From NCBI GenBank assembly GCA_025059945.1, contig JANXDC010000001.1, forward strand, positions 65,677-129,676: a stretch of DNA of 64,000 bases, in the 5' to 3' direction. Made by a program: the position numbers and the translations under genes. How positions within the stretch are numbered: position 1 is the stretch's first letter; each line of letters opens with the position of its first letter. Shown here one piece after another: positions 44,472-52,715 of the stretch. Source of the stretch: Bacteroidota bacterium (lineage in GTDB: Bacteria > Bacteroidota > Rhodothermia > JANXDC01). The notes beneath the pieces are model-generated. The model was not told the DNA's origin and did no database searches. It worked only from the letters and a program-made list of their open reading frames with translations.

Positions 44472-45026
44472 ATGATCCAGAAGGCCCTCTGGCGGGCGCA
44501 TTGCCGCGCCTATCGAGCCGCCTTACAAGAGGCAGAATACGTCGAGCGGAGCGCCCGCATCAGAGATCATCTGCTTGCACTTCCCGAGTGGAGCCGGGCT
44601 CGTGTGGTGGCGCTTTATCGGCCCCTGCGCGCTCGTCGCGAGGTGGATGTGGGCCCCCTTTTTTCGGCGGCCTGGGCGGCGGGCAAACGCGTGCTAGCGC
44701 CCGTTATGGCAAATCAAACGCTGCACTTCGGAACCGTTTACCCCGACACCCGCTGGCGTTTGGGTCCCTACGGTGTCGAGGAACCGGAGTCATGGGATCT
44801 GGGTGCCTTCGCGCCTGACCTCATTGTGGTCCCTTCGCTGGGCGCGGATCGGTTGGGATACCGGATCGGATACGGCAAGGGCTACTACGACCGGGCTCTA
44901 CGGGGCCAGGGCGCCTTCTTGGTAGCCCCTGTCTACGAGGCCTGCGTAGCGGAGCGCCTCTGTTCGGAGCCGTACGACGTGCCCGTGCATGCGCTGGTAA
45001 CCGAAGAAGGCGTTTGGCGCCCGTAA
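44472..45026 (+). CDS. 5-formyltetrahydrofolate cyclo-ligase
   Basis: Converts 5-formyl-THF to 5,10-methenyl-THF using ATP, salvaging folate. The 184-residue protein has the basic N-terminal nucleotide site region (KALWRAHCRAYR) and the family's key motif DRLGYRIGYGKGYYDR at about 118-133. Start four bases after bshC, so co-transcribed. No 6S RNA (ssrS), which often sits next to this gene in Proteobacteria, is obvious beside it. Confidence 0.93.
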   Translation: MIQKALWRAHCRAYRAALQEAEYVERSARIRDHLLALPEWSRARVVALYRPLRARREVDVGPLFSAAWAAGKRVLAPVMANQTLHFGTVYPDTRWRLGPYGVEEPESWDLGAFAPDLIVVPSLGADRLGYRIGYGKGYYDRALRGQGAFLVAPVYEACVAERLCSEPYDVPVHALVTEEGVWRP

Positions 45027-45090
45027 CCCCAAAGGCCTTGAACGCGTACAAACACCTGTATCTCGTTGGTGCGCACAAGGAGAGGCCACC

Positions 45091-45633
45091 ATGCAGGAGC
45101 TCCATCCCCAAACGTTTACCGCCTCCGAAGCCGAAGTGGAGGCGTATCTGCGGAGGCTAGAGCAAACCCAAACACCCGAGGGGCCCTCGAGGCTGGCTAC
45201 GTTTGCCGGCTTGGCTCTGATCGCGGCCGGCCTGCTGTATCTAGCCCAGCGGATCGGGGCTCCAATCGGTTGGGATCTTTCTGGGCTTGTGCGCGCGCTC
45301 CCCATTCTGGGTGGGGTCTTGATCCTCTTGCTGGGGCTTGGCGTGTTGGCGCGTCCTCGACGTCCTCGCCCTAGTCCGGACCCCCCTGTAGCGGCCGAAA
45401 GTCCACCCCAACCCAGGCGTCTGCGGCGATCCCAGCAGGGAAAGATCGCCGGTGTTTGCTCCGGGATCGCCGAATACTTTGGGATTGATCCCACGCTGAT
45501 GCGGCTTCTGTTTGTGGTGCTCACCCTCTTTTTTAGCGGCACGGGCATCCCTCTATATCTGGTGCTCTGGTGGATTATGCCCCCAGCCTCAAGCTCCTCT
45601 GCGCGGGCGCGCCAAATCCCGATACGCGATTAG
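45091..45633 (+). CDS. PspC domain membrane protein, long form
   Basis: A 180-residue membrane protein: a hydrophilic N-terminus, two membrane helices (about 45-60 and 68-88), a proline/arginine linker, and a C-terminal PspC domain (GKIAGVCSGIAEYFGIDPTLMRLLFVVLTL) with its membrane helix. PspC is the membrane partner of the phage-shock response in enterics; in Bacteroidota such genes are often independent. AAGGAGAG precedes the start. It is followed after 11 bases by a short PspC gene. Confidence 0.85.
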   Translation: MQELHPQTFTASEAEVEAYLRRLEQTQTPEGPSRLATFAGLALIAAGLLYLAQRIGAPIGWDLSGLVRALPILGGVLILLLGLGVLARPRRPRPSPDPPVAAESPPQPRRLRRSQQGKIAGVCSGIAEYFGIDPTLMRLLFVVLTLFFSGTGIPLYLVLWWIMPPASSSSARARQIPIRD

Positions 45634-45644
45634 GAGGTATGGCG

Positions 45645-45827
45645 ATGGCTCAGCTAGCGCGCTCGCGCACGGAACGCAAGCTGCTTGGGGTCTGCGGAGG
45701 TCTGGCTCGCTACTTTGGGCTCGATCCCACGTTGGTGCGCGCGGTCTACGCTGCGCTCACGCTCTTTAGCGTTGGCACGGGGATACTGGTGTACCTGCTG
45801 CTGGCGCTCGTGTTGCCGGAGGAGTAG
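45645..45827 (+). CDS. PspC domain protein, short form
   Basis: A 60-residue single PspC domain: basic start (LARSRTERKLLGV), the GGLARYFGLDPTLVRAVYA helix, and a hydrophobic helix to the C-terminus (LLALVLPEE). AGGAGGT ends seven bases before ATG 45645, which decides this start over the ATG two codons earlier. It is a tandem relative of the gene just upstream; both probably sit in the inner membrane and sense envelope state, which is inference. Confidence 0.82.
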   Translation: MAQLARSRTERKLLGVCGGLARYFGLDPTLVRAVYAALTLFSVGTGILVYLLLALVLPEE

Positions 45828-45881
45828 CCCCACGCCGTTTTTCCGGCCTACGATTGCCTGCAGTGAGCTTTCCTTGCTACT

Positions 45882-45973
45882 TTCCTTTGGGTTCCGTTGG
45901 GGGTGCCCCGCTATCAGGGCAGGGCTGAGAGGATACCCTTTGAACCTGATCCGGGTAATGCCGGCGAAGGGAA
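45882..45973 (+). ncRNA. TPP riboswitch (THI element)
   Basis: Thiamine pyrophosphate aptamer. The conserved core GGGCTGAGAGGATACCC (45918-45938 region) binds the pyrimidine, and the GAACCTGATCCGGGTAATGCC segment, cited as GAACCTGAT and GGGTAATGCCGGCGAAGGGA-type end, binds the pyrophosphate. P1 closes with TTCCTTT (45882-45888) and AAGGGAA (45967-45973). The downstream genes are thiM-thiE-thiD-tenA, so excess TPP should shut the operon. Confidence 0.97.
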
Positions 45974-46017
45974 TACGGGGCCAGATTATGGACTTGTCTG
46001 CGCCTTTGTCCCCCTAG

Positions 46018-46060
46018 CCTCATCCCCAATATCCCCCGCAGACCCAACTAGCTAATGAGG
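46018..46060 (+). promoter_or_regulatory. Candidate SD-sequestering stem of the TPP riboswitch
   Basis: CCTCAT (46018-46023) can pair with ATGAGG (46055-46060), the latter overlapping the thiM ribosome site GAGGAGG. No terminator-like hairpin with T-run is seen between aptamer and thiM, so control of translation is the likelier mode. Confidence 0.45.
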
Positions 46061-46069
46061 AGGTTTGCT

Positions 46070-46873
46070 ATGCGCGAGGAAGCCGTGCGCGCCCTGTGGG
46101 CGGATGTGCAGGCCATTCGGTCTCGATCGCCGCTGGTGCACAACATCACGAACTACGTCGTCATGAACACCACGGCCAACGCGCTATTGGCCATCGGGGC
46201 CTCGCCCGTCATGGCGCACGCCGAAGAGGAGGTCGAAGCCATGGTGGAGCTTGCCGGGGCGCTTGTGGTCAACATCGGCACCTTAAGCCCCCCGTGGGTG
46301 CGGGCTATGGAGCGCGCCATGGGGCGCGCCCATGAACGCGGAGTGCCGATCGTCTTTGACCCCGTTGGAGTGGGGGCGACGCCCTATCGAACCGAAACGG
46401 CGCGGATGCTCATAGAGCGCGCCAGGCCCACCGTGATCCGGGGCAACGCCTCGGAGATCGCCTCGCTTGCCGGGGTGGAGGTGCGCACCAAGGGGGTCGA
46501 TAGCACCCTGGACTCCGAGTCCGTGGTGGGGTTGGCGCGCAAACTGAGCTCGGAGCTGGGCTGCGTGATCTGCATAAGCGGGCGCGTCGATTACATCGCC
46601 TCCGGCGGGCAGGTGCGGGCCGTGCACAACGGGCATCCCCTCATGCCTCGCGTAACGGGGATGGGCTGCACGGCTAGCGCCCTCTGCGGCGCGTTCGTGG
46701 CCGTTAACACCGATTTCGCGCAGGCCACAACGCACGCCATGGCGGTCATGGGGATCGCCGGCGAATTGGCCGCCGAGGGGGCTGAGGGCCCCGCCAGCTT
46801 TCAGGTGCGCTTCCTGGACGCCCTCTACCGGCTTTCGGAAGCGGACATCCAAGGGCGGCTTCGCATGGAGTAA
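46070..46873 (+). CDS. thiM: Hydroxyethylthiazole kinase
   Basis: ThiM phosphorylates the thiazole alcohol (THZ) recovered from broken thiamine. The 267-residue protein has the substrate segment [23 protein letters not shown], here given by its parts HNITNYVV and [17 protein letters not shown], the ATP-binding GNASEI, and the catalytic Cys in [18 protein letters not shown] eight bases upstream fixes ATG 46070. First gene of the TPP-controlled operon. Confidence 0.97.
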   Translation: MREEAVRALWADVQAIRSRSPLVHNITNYVVMNTTANALLAIGASPVMAHAEEEVEAMVELAGALVVNIGTLSPPWVRAMERAMGRAHERGVPIVFDPVGVGATPYRTETARMLIERARPTVIRGNASEIASLAGVEVRTKGVDSTLDSESVVGLARKLSSELGCVICISGRVDYIASGGQVRAVHNGHPLMPRVTGMGCTASALCGAFVAVNTDFAQATTHAMAVMGIAGELAAEGAEGPASFQVRFLDALYRLSEADIQGRLRME

Positions 46874-46879
46874 GGTCTT

Positions 46880-47536
46880 ATGCCATGGCTGTATCTGGTG
46901 ACGGATCGCGAACTGATCGGCAATAGACCTCTGGAGGAGGTCGTGTTGGAGGCCGTCCGAGGGGGTGTCAAGATGGTGCAGCTTCGCGAAAAGCGGGCCA
47001 GCACGCGCCAATACGTCGAGCTGGCCGAACGCCTGCACGCGCTGCTCCGCCCCCTGGGGGTGCCCCTTATCATCAACGACCGCGTGGACGTGGCCTTGGC
47101 CGTCGGGGCTGAGGGGGTGCACATCGGACAGCAGGATATGCCCTATGAACACGCACGTCGGCTTTTGGGTCCGGAGGCGATCATCGGGCTATCGGTGGAG
47201 AGCATGGAGGAGCTTGCAGAGGCGGAAGCCTACGAGGTCTCGTATCTGAGCATCAGCCCCGTCTTCCCGACACCCACGAAGACCGACACCAAGGGGGCCT
47301 GGGGCCTAGAGGGGTTGGCCGAGGCGCGTCGCCGATCCCGGCATCGGCTCGTTGCGATAGGCGGAATCGGGCCACACAACGTGCGCCTCGTTCTTGAGGC
47401 TGGGGCCAACGGCATCGCCGTGGTCTCCGCTATTTGCGCCGCTCCGGACCCGCGCGAAGCGGCGCAGGCGCTGCAGCGGGAAATCGAGCGCTTCGAGACC
47501 GAACGAGCCTCCTGGAGAGGAGAACAACAGAGATGA
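46880..47536 (+). CDS. thiE: Thiamine-phosphate synthase
   Basis: ThiE joins HMP-pyrophosphate and thiazole phosphate to thiamine phosphate. The 218-residue TIM barrel carries VQLREK at residues 33-38, IINDRVDVA with the metal Asp, GVHIGQQD, and the phosphate-binding VAIGGI and AVVSAI loops. Some 20 C-terminal residues are charged. It starts six bases after thiM and overlaps thiD by four bases (ATGA). Confidence 0.97.
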   Translation: MPWLYLVTDRELIGNRPLEEVVLEAVRGGVKMVQLREKRASTRQYVELAERLHALLRPLGVPLIINDRVDVALAVGAEGVHIGQQDMPYEHARRLLGPEAIIGLSVESMEELAEAEAYEVSYLSISPVFPTPTKTDTKGAWGLEGLAEARRRSRHRLVAIGGIGPHNVRLVLEAGANGIAVVSAICAAPDPREAAQALQREIERFETERASWRGEQQR

Positions 47537-48345
47537 GCAAGCGATATGCGCGAGCGCTTACGATCGCCGGCTCCGACTCCGGAGGCGGGGCCGGTATACA
47601 GGCGGATCTGAAGACCTTCTCCGCGCTCGGCTGCTATGGGCTGAGCGTGATCACGGCTCTTACGGCGCAGAACACGCAACGAGTGCGCGCCGTCTACCCC
47701 GTGTCCGCGGATTTCATCGGAGCCCAACTGGATGCCGTGCTTGAGGACATCGGGGCCGACGCGATCAAGATCGGCATGCTGCATACGGAGTCCGTAATCC
47801 AAACCGTGGCCGAACGGCTCAGCCGATACGGAGCCGCCCCCGTGGTGTTGGACCCCGTCATGGTGGCCAAGTCCGGAGACCGGCTCTTGGAGCAGGCGGC
47901 GATCGAGGCGCTTCGCGAACGCCTATTGCCCTTGGCCACGGTGATCACGCCCAATCTGCCGGAGGCCGAGGTGCTGCTCGGCCAAGCCATCCGGTCCCGA
48001 GACGAGATGCCGGATGCGGCGCGCAAACTGCTGGAGCTCGGCCCGGAGGCGGTGCTTCTGAAAGGAGGGCACCTGGGGGGCTCGACGAGCCCGGATCTAT
48101 TGCTTTGGCGCTCGGCTCCGGAGCCCGTGTGGTTGGAGGCGGAGCGGATCCAAACCCGCAACACGCACGGAACCGGTTGCACGCTTTCCTCGGCCATCGC
48201 GGCCCATCTGGCTCGGGGTTATGAGCTGCTCGAGGCCGTGCGCTTGGCCAAGGCCTTCTTAAGCGAAGCTCTCCGATACGGGGCCGTCTACGAGCTCGGG
48301 GCCGGACGCGGACCGGTGCATCATTTTTATCGGTATTGGGAGTAG
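47533..48345 (+). CDS. thiD: HMP/HMP-phosphate kinase
   Basis: ThiD phosphorylates hydroxymethylpyrimidine twice to give the pyrophosphate used by ThiE. The 270-residue ribokinase-fold protein has [18 protein letters not shown] near residues 12-29, DPVMVAKSG, the LLKGGHLGG segment and the catalytic THGTGCTLS. It overlaps thiE by ATGA and is followed by tenA after five bases. No thiC is present, so HMP probably comes by salvage. Confidence 0.96.
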   Translation: MSKRYARALTIAGSDSGGGAGIQADLKTFSALGCYGLSVITALTAQNTQRVRAVYPVSADFIGAQLDAVLEDIGADAIKIGMLHTESVIQTVAERLSRYGAAPVVLDPVMVAKSGDRLLEQAAIEALRERLLPLATVITPNLPEAEVLLGQAIRSRDEMPDAARKLLELGPEAVLLKGGHLGGSTSPDLLLWRSAPEPVWLEAERIQTRNTHGTGCTLSSAIAAHLARGYELLEAVRLAKAFLSEALRYGAVYELGAGRGPVHHFYRYWE

Positions 48346-48350
48346 GGGGT

Positions 48351-49007
48351 ATGCGGATCTCCGAAAGCCTTTGGCGTTCGATTGAGCCGATTTACGACGC
48401 CATTCTGCGGCATCCGTTTAACCAGGAGCTAGCGCGAGGCGAACTGGCGTGTGAGCGCTTTGCCTTTTACCTGCAGCAGGATGCGCTGTATCTGGTTGAC
48501 TTCGGCAGGGCCCTGGCCCTTATGGCCGCTCGGGCCCATGAGGCCGAAGACGTGCTGGCCTTTGCGCGCTTCGCCCAGGGGGCCGTCGAGGTGGAACGTG
48601 CCCTGCATGAGAGCTATTTCCGGGAGTTGGGCATTCGGAAGCCCCTCCAGGTCCAAAGTCCGGCCTGTTTTGCGTACACGAACTTTCTGCTAGCCACGGC
48701 TGCCTGCCGCAGCCTCGAGGAGGGCATGGCAGCGCTGCTGCCCTGCTTTTGGATTTATCGGGAGGTGGGGCGGGCCATATATGCGCAGGCAAGCCCCGAT
48801 AACCCGTATCGGCGGTGGATCGACACGTACGCCAGCGAGCAATTCGCAAGCTGGGTAGAGCGGGCGATCGCGATGACCGACCGCTTCGCGGCGGGAGCTT
48901 CTAAGCGGACGCGCGCCCTCATGCAGAGGGCTTTTGAGGCCTCAGCTCGCCTGGAATGGATGTTCTGGGACAGCGCCTACCGCATGGAGAGTTGGCCGCC
49001 CGCTTGA
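48351..49007 (+). CDS. tenA: Aminopyrimidine aminohydrolase TenA
   Basis: TenA (thiaminase II) hydrolyses aminomethylpyrimidine breakdown products to HMP for salvage. The 218-residue all-helical protein has the active-site residues Asp44 (LQQDALYL) and Cys132 (PCFWIYREVG), and ASFAYT-like CFAYTNFLL at 106-114. GGGGT precedes ATG 48351. The stop overlaps the TTG start of the following HAD gene (TTGA). It feeds ThiD with HMP. Confidence 0.95.
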   Translation: MRISESLWRSIEPIYDAILRHPFNQELARGELACERFAFYLQQDALYLVDFGRALALMAARAHEAEDVLAFARFAQGAVEVERALHESYFRELGIRKPLQVQSPACFAYTNFLLATAACRSLEEGMAALLPCFWIYREVGRAIYAQASPDNPYRRWIDTYASEQFASWVERAIAMTDRFAAGASKRTRALMQRAFEASARLEWMFWDSAYRMESWPPA

Positions 49008-49876
49008 AGGTGGGTTGGGTGATCCTGGACTGGTCCGGCACCCTGAGCGCCACCTCTGTGGCCTTCGGCCGTCCGGACTCGCTTCGGGCCGCGCTCAAGG
49101 AGGCGGGCCTAGCCGAGTCGGGGCTAGAAGACCCCGAGCGCTTCTGGCGTGAGATCGTCATCCCCACCTGGCAGGAGGGGAGCACCAGCGCTATAGGTTA
49201 CGGCGCGCTTATTGCGCGGCAGCTAGTGCGCTCGCATCCGGCTGGAGCGGCGATCGAGCCAGAGCTCTTAAGGCGGGCCCGGCGCTTTGTGGGAGCTTAT
49301 CTAGAGGCCTCGGCCCCGGATCCGATTTGGAGGCCTTTGTTGGAGCGGTGGTCACGTCATCCAGGGTTGCGCCTGCTCATCGCCACAGACCACTACGCGG
49401 AGGCTACGGAGGCCTTCTTGCGCCATCTAGAGGCCTGGGGCGTTCCGGTGCGCGTTCTGCGCTGGCCTTCGGCCTCCGATCCGAGGCCGGAGGAGGCCGC
49501 CGCCGAGCCAGCGCCGATTTACTTGGCCAACTCCGCCGACGTCGGGGCCACCAAGGATTCCCCGCGTTTTTGGGGTCGCGTGCGCCGTCTTCTGCCTGAG
49601 CGGCCCGTCCGCGCCTGGGTGATCGACGACTTCGGGGCCAACGAGCTCAGCGAGGACCCTTATTCGGCGGCCTCCAGACGGCGCCAGGAGCGGGTCTTGA
49701 GCGCTATGGCGGAGAGCTGGCGCGTGCCCGTGGAGGGGTTTTGGCTGCTCGTCCCGGACCTAGGCCGCGATCCGGAAGCCGCCTTGACGCGTTATCGAAG
49801 CCGGGTGCACGAGGCGGCCCAGTGGCTGGAGCGCCGGCTTCGGGCGTGGGAGGCGGGACGCTTGCACCTGGCCTAA
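49004..49876 (+). CDS. HAD-superfamily protein coupled to tenA, candidate thiamine-phosphate phosphatase
   Basis: A 290-residue HAD-fold protein. Motif I is ILDWSGTL with nucleophile Asp9, but Ser11 stands where most phosphatases have the general-acid Asp. Motif II is LLIATDH, and an acidic VIDDFGANE fits motif IV. The start is TTG 49004 inside the tenA stop, or GTG 49010, both in the thiamine operon. TMP-specific HAD phosphatases are known to cluster or fuse with tenA and other thi genes where thiL is missing, so this is a candidate for TMP dephosphorylation. The missing second Asp is a serious point against a classical phosphatase and recalls the DWAGT motif of phosphonatases. Confidence 0.7.
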   Translation: MKVGWVILDWSGTLSATSVAFGRPDSLRAALKEAGLAESGLEDPERFWREIVIPTWQEGSTSAIGYGALIARQLVRSHPAGAAIEPELLRRARRFVGAYLEASAPDPIWRPLLERWSRHPGLRLLIATDHYAEATEAFLRHLEAWGVPVRVLRWPSASDPRPEEAAAEPAPIYLANSADVGATKDSPRFWGRVRRLLPERPVRAWVIDDFGANELSEDPYSAASRRRQERVLSAMAESWRVPVEGFWLLVPDLGRDPEAALTRYRSRVHEAAQWLERRLRAWEAGRLHLA

Positions 49877-49914
49877 AAAGCCCGTATCATGTCGTGGTCA
49901 CGTTTAGCTATTTA

Positions 49915-49927
49915 GCCCCATTGGGGC
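49915..49927 (+). terminator. Weak hairpin between the thiamine operon and the receptor gene
   Basis: GCCCC-ATT-GGGGC, 5-bp stem and 3-base loop, followed by AGTCTTTAT. It may end part of the thiamine operon transcript; readthrough into the receptor gene seems likely. Confidence 0.35.
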
Positions 49928-49956
49928 AGTCTTTATCCGGCAAGGAGGAGGCTCGT

Positions 49957-52626
49957 ATGCGCTGGATGATCATCCCGATCGCGATTGGGCTGGGCGCCCT
50001 GAGCCTGGCGCCAGCAGCCTGGGCCCAACCTGCCCGGGTTCAAGGTCAGGTTGTGGATGCGAGCACAGGCGAACCCCTGCCCGGCGCAAACGTTCTGCTT
50101 GTGCGCTCAGGGGAACAGGCTCCCGCTGCCGGCGCCGCAACCGACGTGCAGGGCCGTTATAGCCTGCAGGCGTCAGCCGGCTCCTATAGGCTCCTGGTGC
50201 GGTTTGTGGGCTATGAGGAGGCCGAGCGCCCCGTTACGCTAGAGGCCGGTCGGACGTTGACCGTGGATTTCGCTCTTCGGGCCACCCCGCTTTTGCTCAA
50301 TCCCGTTGTGGTGACCGGATCGCGCAGGCCCGAGAAGGTCCTGGACGCGCCCATGTCGATATCCGTGCTCGAAGCGCGCGAGCTAGAACGCAACGCCTTG
50401 CCCAACACAGCGGCGGTGCTTCGGACCGTGCCCGGCGTGGACGTTTCTCAGTCCGCCTTGAACCGATACCAGATCTCCCTGCGCGGCTTCAACACCGTCT
50501 TTGTGGCCAAGACGTATGCGCTGGTCGATTACCGACAGGCCACCACGCCCAGCCTGGGCATCAACGAGTACTCCGCGATGCCCATTTCGCCCCTGGATGT
50601 AGCCCGCATAGAGGTCGTGCGCGGACCGGGTTCGGCCCTTTACGGGGCCGGTGTCGAGCAGGGGGTGGTGCACTTTATCACCAAAGACCCCTTCGCCTAT
50701 CCCGGGACCTCGCTTATGGTTGGGGGCGGACAGCGCGCCATCTTCCAAGGAGCCCTGCGGCATGCGGCGATCCTGGGCAACCGGTTCGCCTACAAGATCG
50801 TCGGCCAGTATAGCCGAGGCGAAGATTGGAAGCTGGATCCGAATGATCCGCACGACAAGGCCATGCTGGATGCCATCCACCCCAAATGGGGAGGGCGCGA
50901 TTATACGACCTACAACGGCTACGCTAGCCTAACGCTGCAATACCGGCTGGGCTCGGATGCAATGCTGACCGGCACGGCCGGATACTCTCAGTTCCGGCAG
51001 ACGGTGCTCGCCAACACGGGGGAGAACGCGGTCAAGGACTTCTCCGTTCGATACGCACAGCTGCGCCTGCGGGCCGGTGGGTTCTTTGCTCAGATCTTCT
51101 ACACAGGCAACGACGGGGGCAAGACGCACTTCTATCGCAGCCCCATTGACGTGGTCGAACGTTCTTTTCTGACCTCGGGCCAAGCCCAATACAGCTGGTC
51201 CATGTGGCGCGACAGACAGCAGTTCGTCCTGGGCCTGGACTACCGCCGTACGGTGCCGCGGACCGGAGGCACGATTCACGGTCGCTTTGAGGACCGGGAC
51301 AACATGGTGGAGCTCGGCGGATACCTGCAATCTCAGACCAGCCTGCTTTCAAATCTGGACCTCGTGTTGACGGGGCGCCTGGATCGCGACAACGTGATCC
51401 GTAAGGTGCAGTTCTCCCCCCGGGTAGGTCTGGTCTATAAGCCCTCCGCAAGTCACAGCCTCCGGGCCACCTATAATCGGGCCTTCACCACCCCGGCCGG
51501 CATCAACTTTTTCATCGACCTCTTCATCGAGGACCGCGGGCCCTTCGGTGTCCGCGGGGTCGGCACGGTCGATGGCTGGACCTTCGCGGCACAGCCCCAG
51601 ACCTCAAGCTTTATCCCCGGGGTGCGCGCCTGGCCCGGCATCGGAATCCCGCTTCAGGTGGCTTACACAGCCGTAACGAGCGCCATCACGGCTTCGGGTC
51701 AACCGCTAGCCCCGTTGCGCACGCTGCTTTTGAGCCGAGCCCCCCAGATCACGGGCTTCTCCGCCGGGTCTATGATCGACGCCCAACGCCGGCCCGTGAC
51801 GCGGCTGGAGAACGTGCCCCAGGCTCGGCAGACGATCACCAACAGCTGGGAACTGGGCTACAAGGGCCTGTTTGGAGGTCGGCTGGCCGTGAGCCTGGAT
51901 CTGTACTACACGCGCAAGCGCAATTTCCTGAGCGAGCTACAGCCCTTTACGCCGCTGGTTGCTGTGCCCCGCCTTCCGGACGACCTGGCCAACGCCGTGG
52001 CGGCCGCGTTCACGGACGCCGAACTGCGCGCCTTCGGGCTGACCCGCGCGCAGCTTGCGGCCATCTACCGGCAGGCCGCCGCCTCCATAGCGGCCAACCC
52101 GATCGGGCTTATCGAACCCCAAGAGAACTTCAACCCCAACCGCAAACCCGAGCTGCTCTTGAGCTACATCACCTTTGGACGCGTCTCCTACTACGGAGCC
52201 GACTTGGCCCTGCAGTGGTATCCGAACCCGCGCTGGAGCCTTTGGGGTAATCTCTCCTGGCTAAGCGATACGTACTTCGACGACGAGGAGCTGGGTGAGC
52301 CCGGTACGGGGCGGGAGATCGCCATGAACGCGCCCCGAATCAAAGCCCGAGCCGGAGCCGAGTACGCGGCCCCGGCCGGATGGTCGCTGAGCCTAACGGG
52401 ACAGTACGTAGACGGCTTCGAGGTGCGCTCCGGCATCTTTAGCGGCCGCGTTGAAGACTATTTTCTGCTGGACGTGGGTGCAGGCTATGACCTGAGCCCC
52501 GTTGTGCGCGGCCTGCGCCTGGATGTGCTGGTGCAAAACGCCCTGGATCATCGGCACCGGCAGTACATCGGAGCGCCCAAGATCGGACGCCTCATCACGG
52601 CCCGGCTGCTGTACGCGTTGCCGTGA
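49957..52626 (+). CDS. TonB-dependent outer-membrane receptor
   Basis: An 889-residue receptor that imports a scarce ligand across the outer membrane with TonB energy. Signal peptide 1-22 (ending AAWA-QP), a carboxypeptidase-regulatory-like domain (about 25-105, VQGQVVDASTGEPLPGANV), a plug (about 115-240, VVVTGSRRPEKVLDAP and IEVVRGPGSALYG), and a barrel to the C-terminus. AAGGAGGAG fixes ATG 49957. It is not followed by a SusD-type gene, so a small-molecule or metal ligand is likelier than glycan. Position 80 bases after the thiamine salvage operon makes a thiamine-related ligand possible. Confidence 0.93.
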   Translation: MRWMIIPIAIGLGALSLAPAAWAQPARVQGQVVDASTGEPLPGANVLLVRSGEQAPAAGAATDVQGRYSLQASAGSYRLLVRFVGYEEAERPVTLEAGRTLTVDFALRATPLLLNPVVVTGSRRPEKVLDAPMSISVLEARELERNALPNTAAVLRTVPGVDVSQSALNRYQISLRGFNTVFVAKTYALVDYRQATTPSLGINEYSAMPISPLDVARIEVVRGPGSALYGAGVEQGVVHFITKDPFAYPGTSLMVGGGQRAIFQGALRHAAILGNRFAYKIVGQYSRGEDWKLDPNDPHDKAMLDAIHPKWGGRDYTTYNGYASLTLQYRLGSDAMLTGTAGYSQFRQTVLANTGENAVKDFSVRYAQLRLRAGGFFAQIFYTGNDGGKTHFYRSPIDVVERSFLTSGQAQYSWSMWRDRQQFVLGLDYRRTVPRTGGTIHGRFEDRDNMVELGGYLQSQTSLLSNLDLVLTGRLDRDNVIRKVQFSPRVGLVYKPSASHSLRATYNRAFTTPAGINFFIDLFIEDRGPFGVRGVGTVDGWTFAAQPQTSSFIPGVRAWPGIGIPLQVAYTAVTSAITASGQPLAPLRTLLLSRAPQITGFSAGSMIDAQRRPVTRLENVPQARQTITNSWELGYKGLFGGRLAVSLDLYYTRKRNFLSELQPFTPLVAVPRLPDDLANAVAAAFTDAELRAFGLTRAQLAAIYRQAAASIAANPIGLIEPQENFNPNRKPELLLSYITFGRVSYYGADLALQWYPNPRWSLWGNLSWLSDTYFDDEELGEPGTGREIAMNAPRIKARAGAEYAAPAGWSLSLTGQYVDGFEVRSGIFSGRVEDYFLLDVGAGYDLSPVVRGLRLDVLVQNALDHRHRQYIGAPKIGRLITARLLYALP

Positions 52627-52645
52627 GCAAAGGCATGGGCTGACC

Positions 52646-52687
52646 GCAGCGCAACACCCCACCCGGCGGGGCGGGGTGTTGCGCTGC
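52646..52687. repeat. Long GC-rich hairpin after the receptor gene
   Basis: A 15-bp perfect stem, GCAGCGCAACACCCC with its complement, 12-base loop, no T-run. It ends 28 bases before the next ATG (52716). It may slow polymerase, protect the upstream message from 3' exonucleases, or be a terminator of an unusual type. Confidence 0.6.
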
Positions 52688-52715
52688 TATGGGGACGGAA
52701 GCGGGAGCGGAAGCG

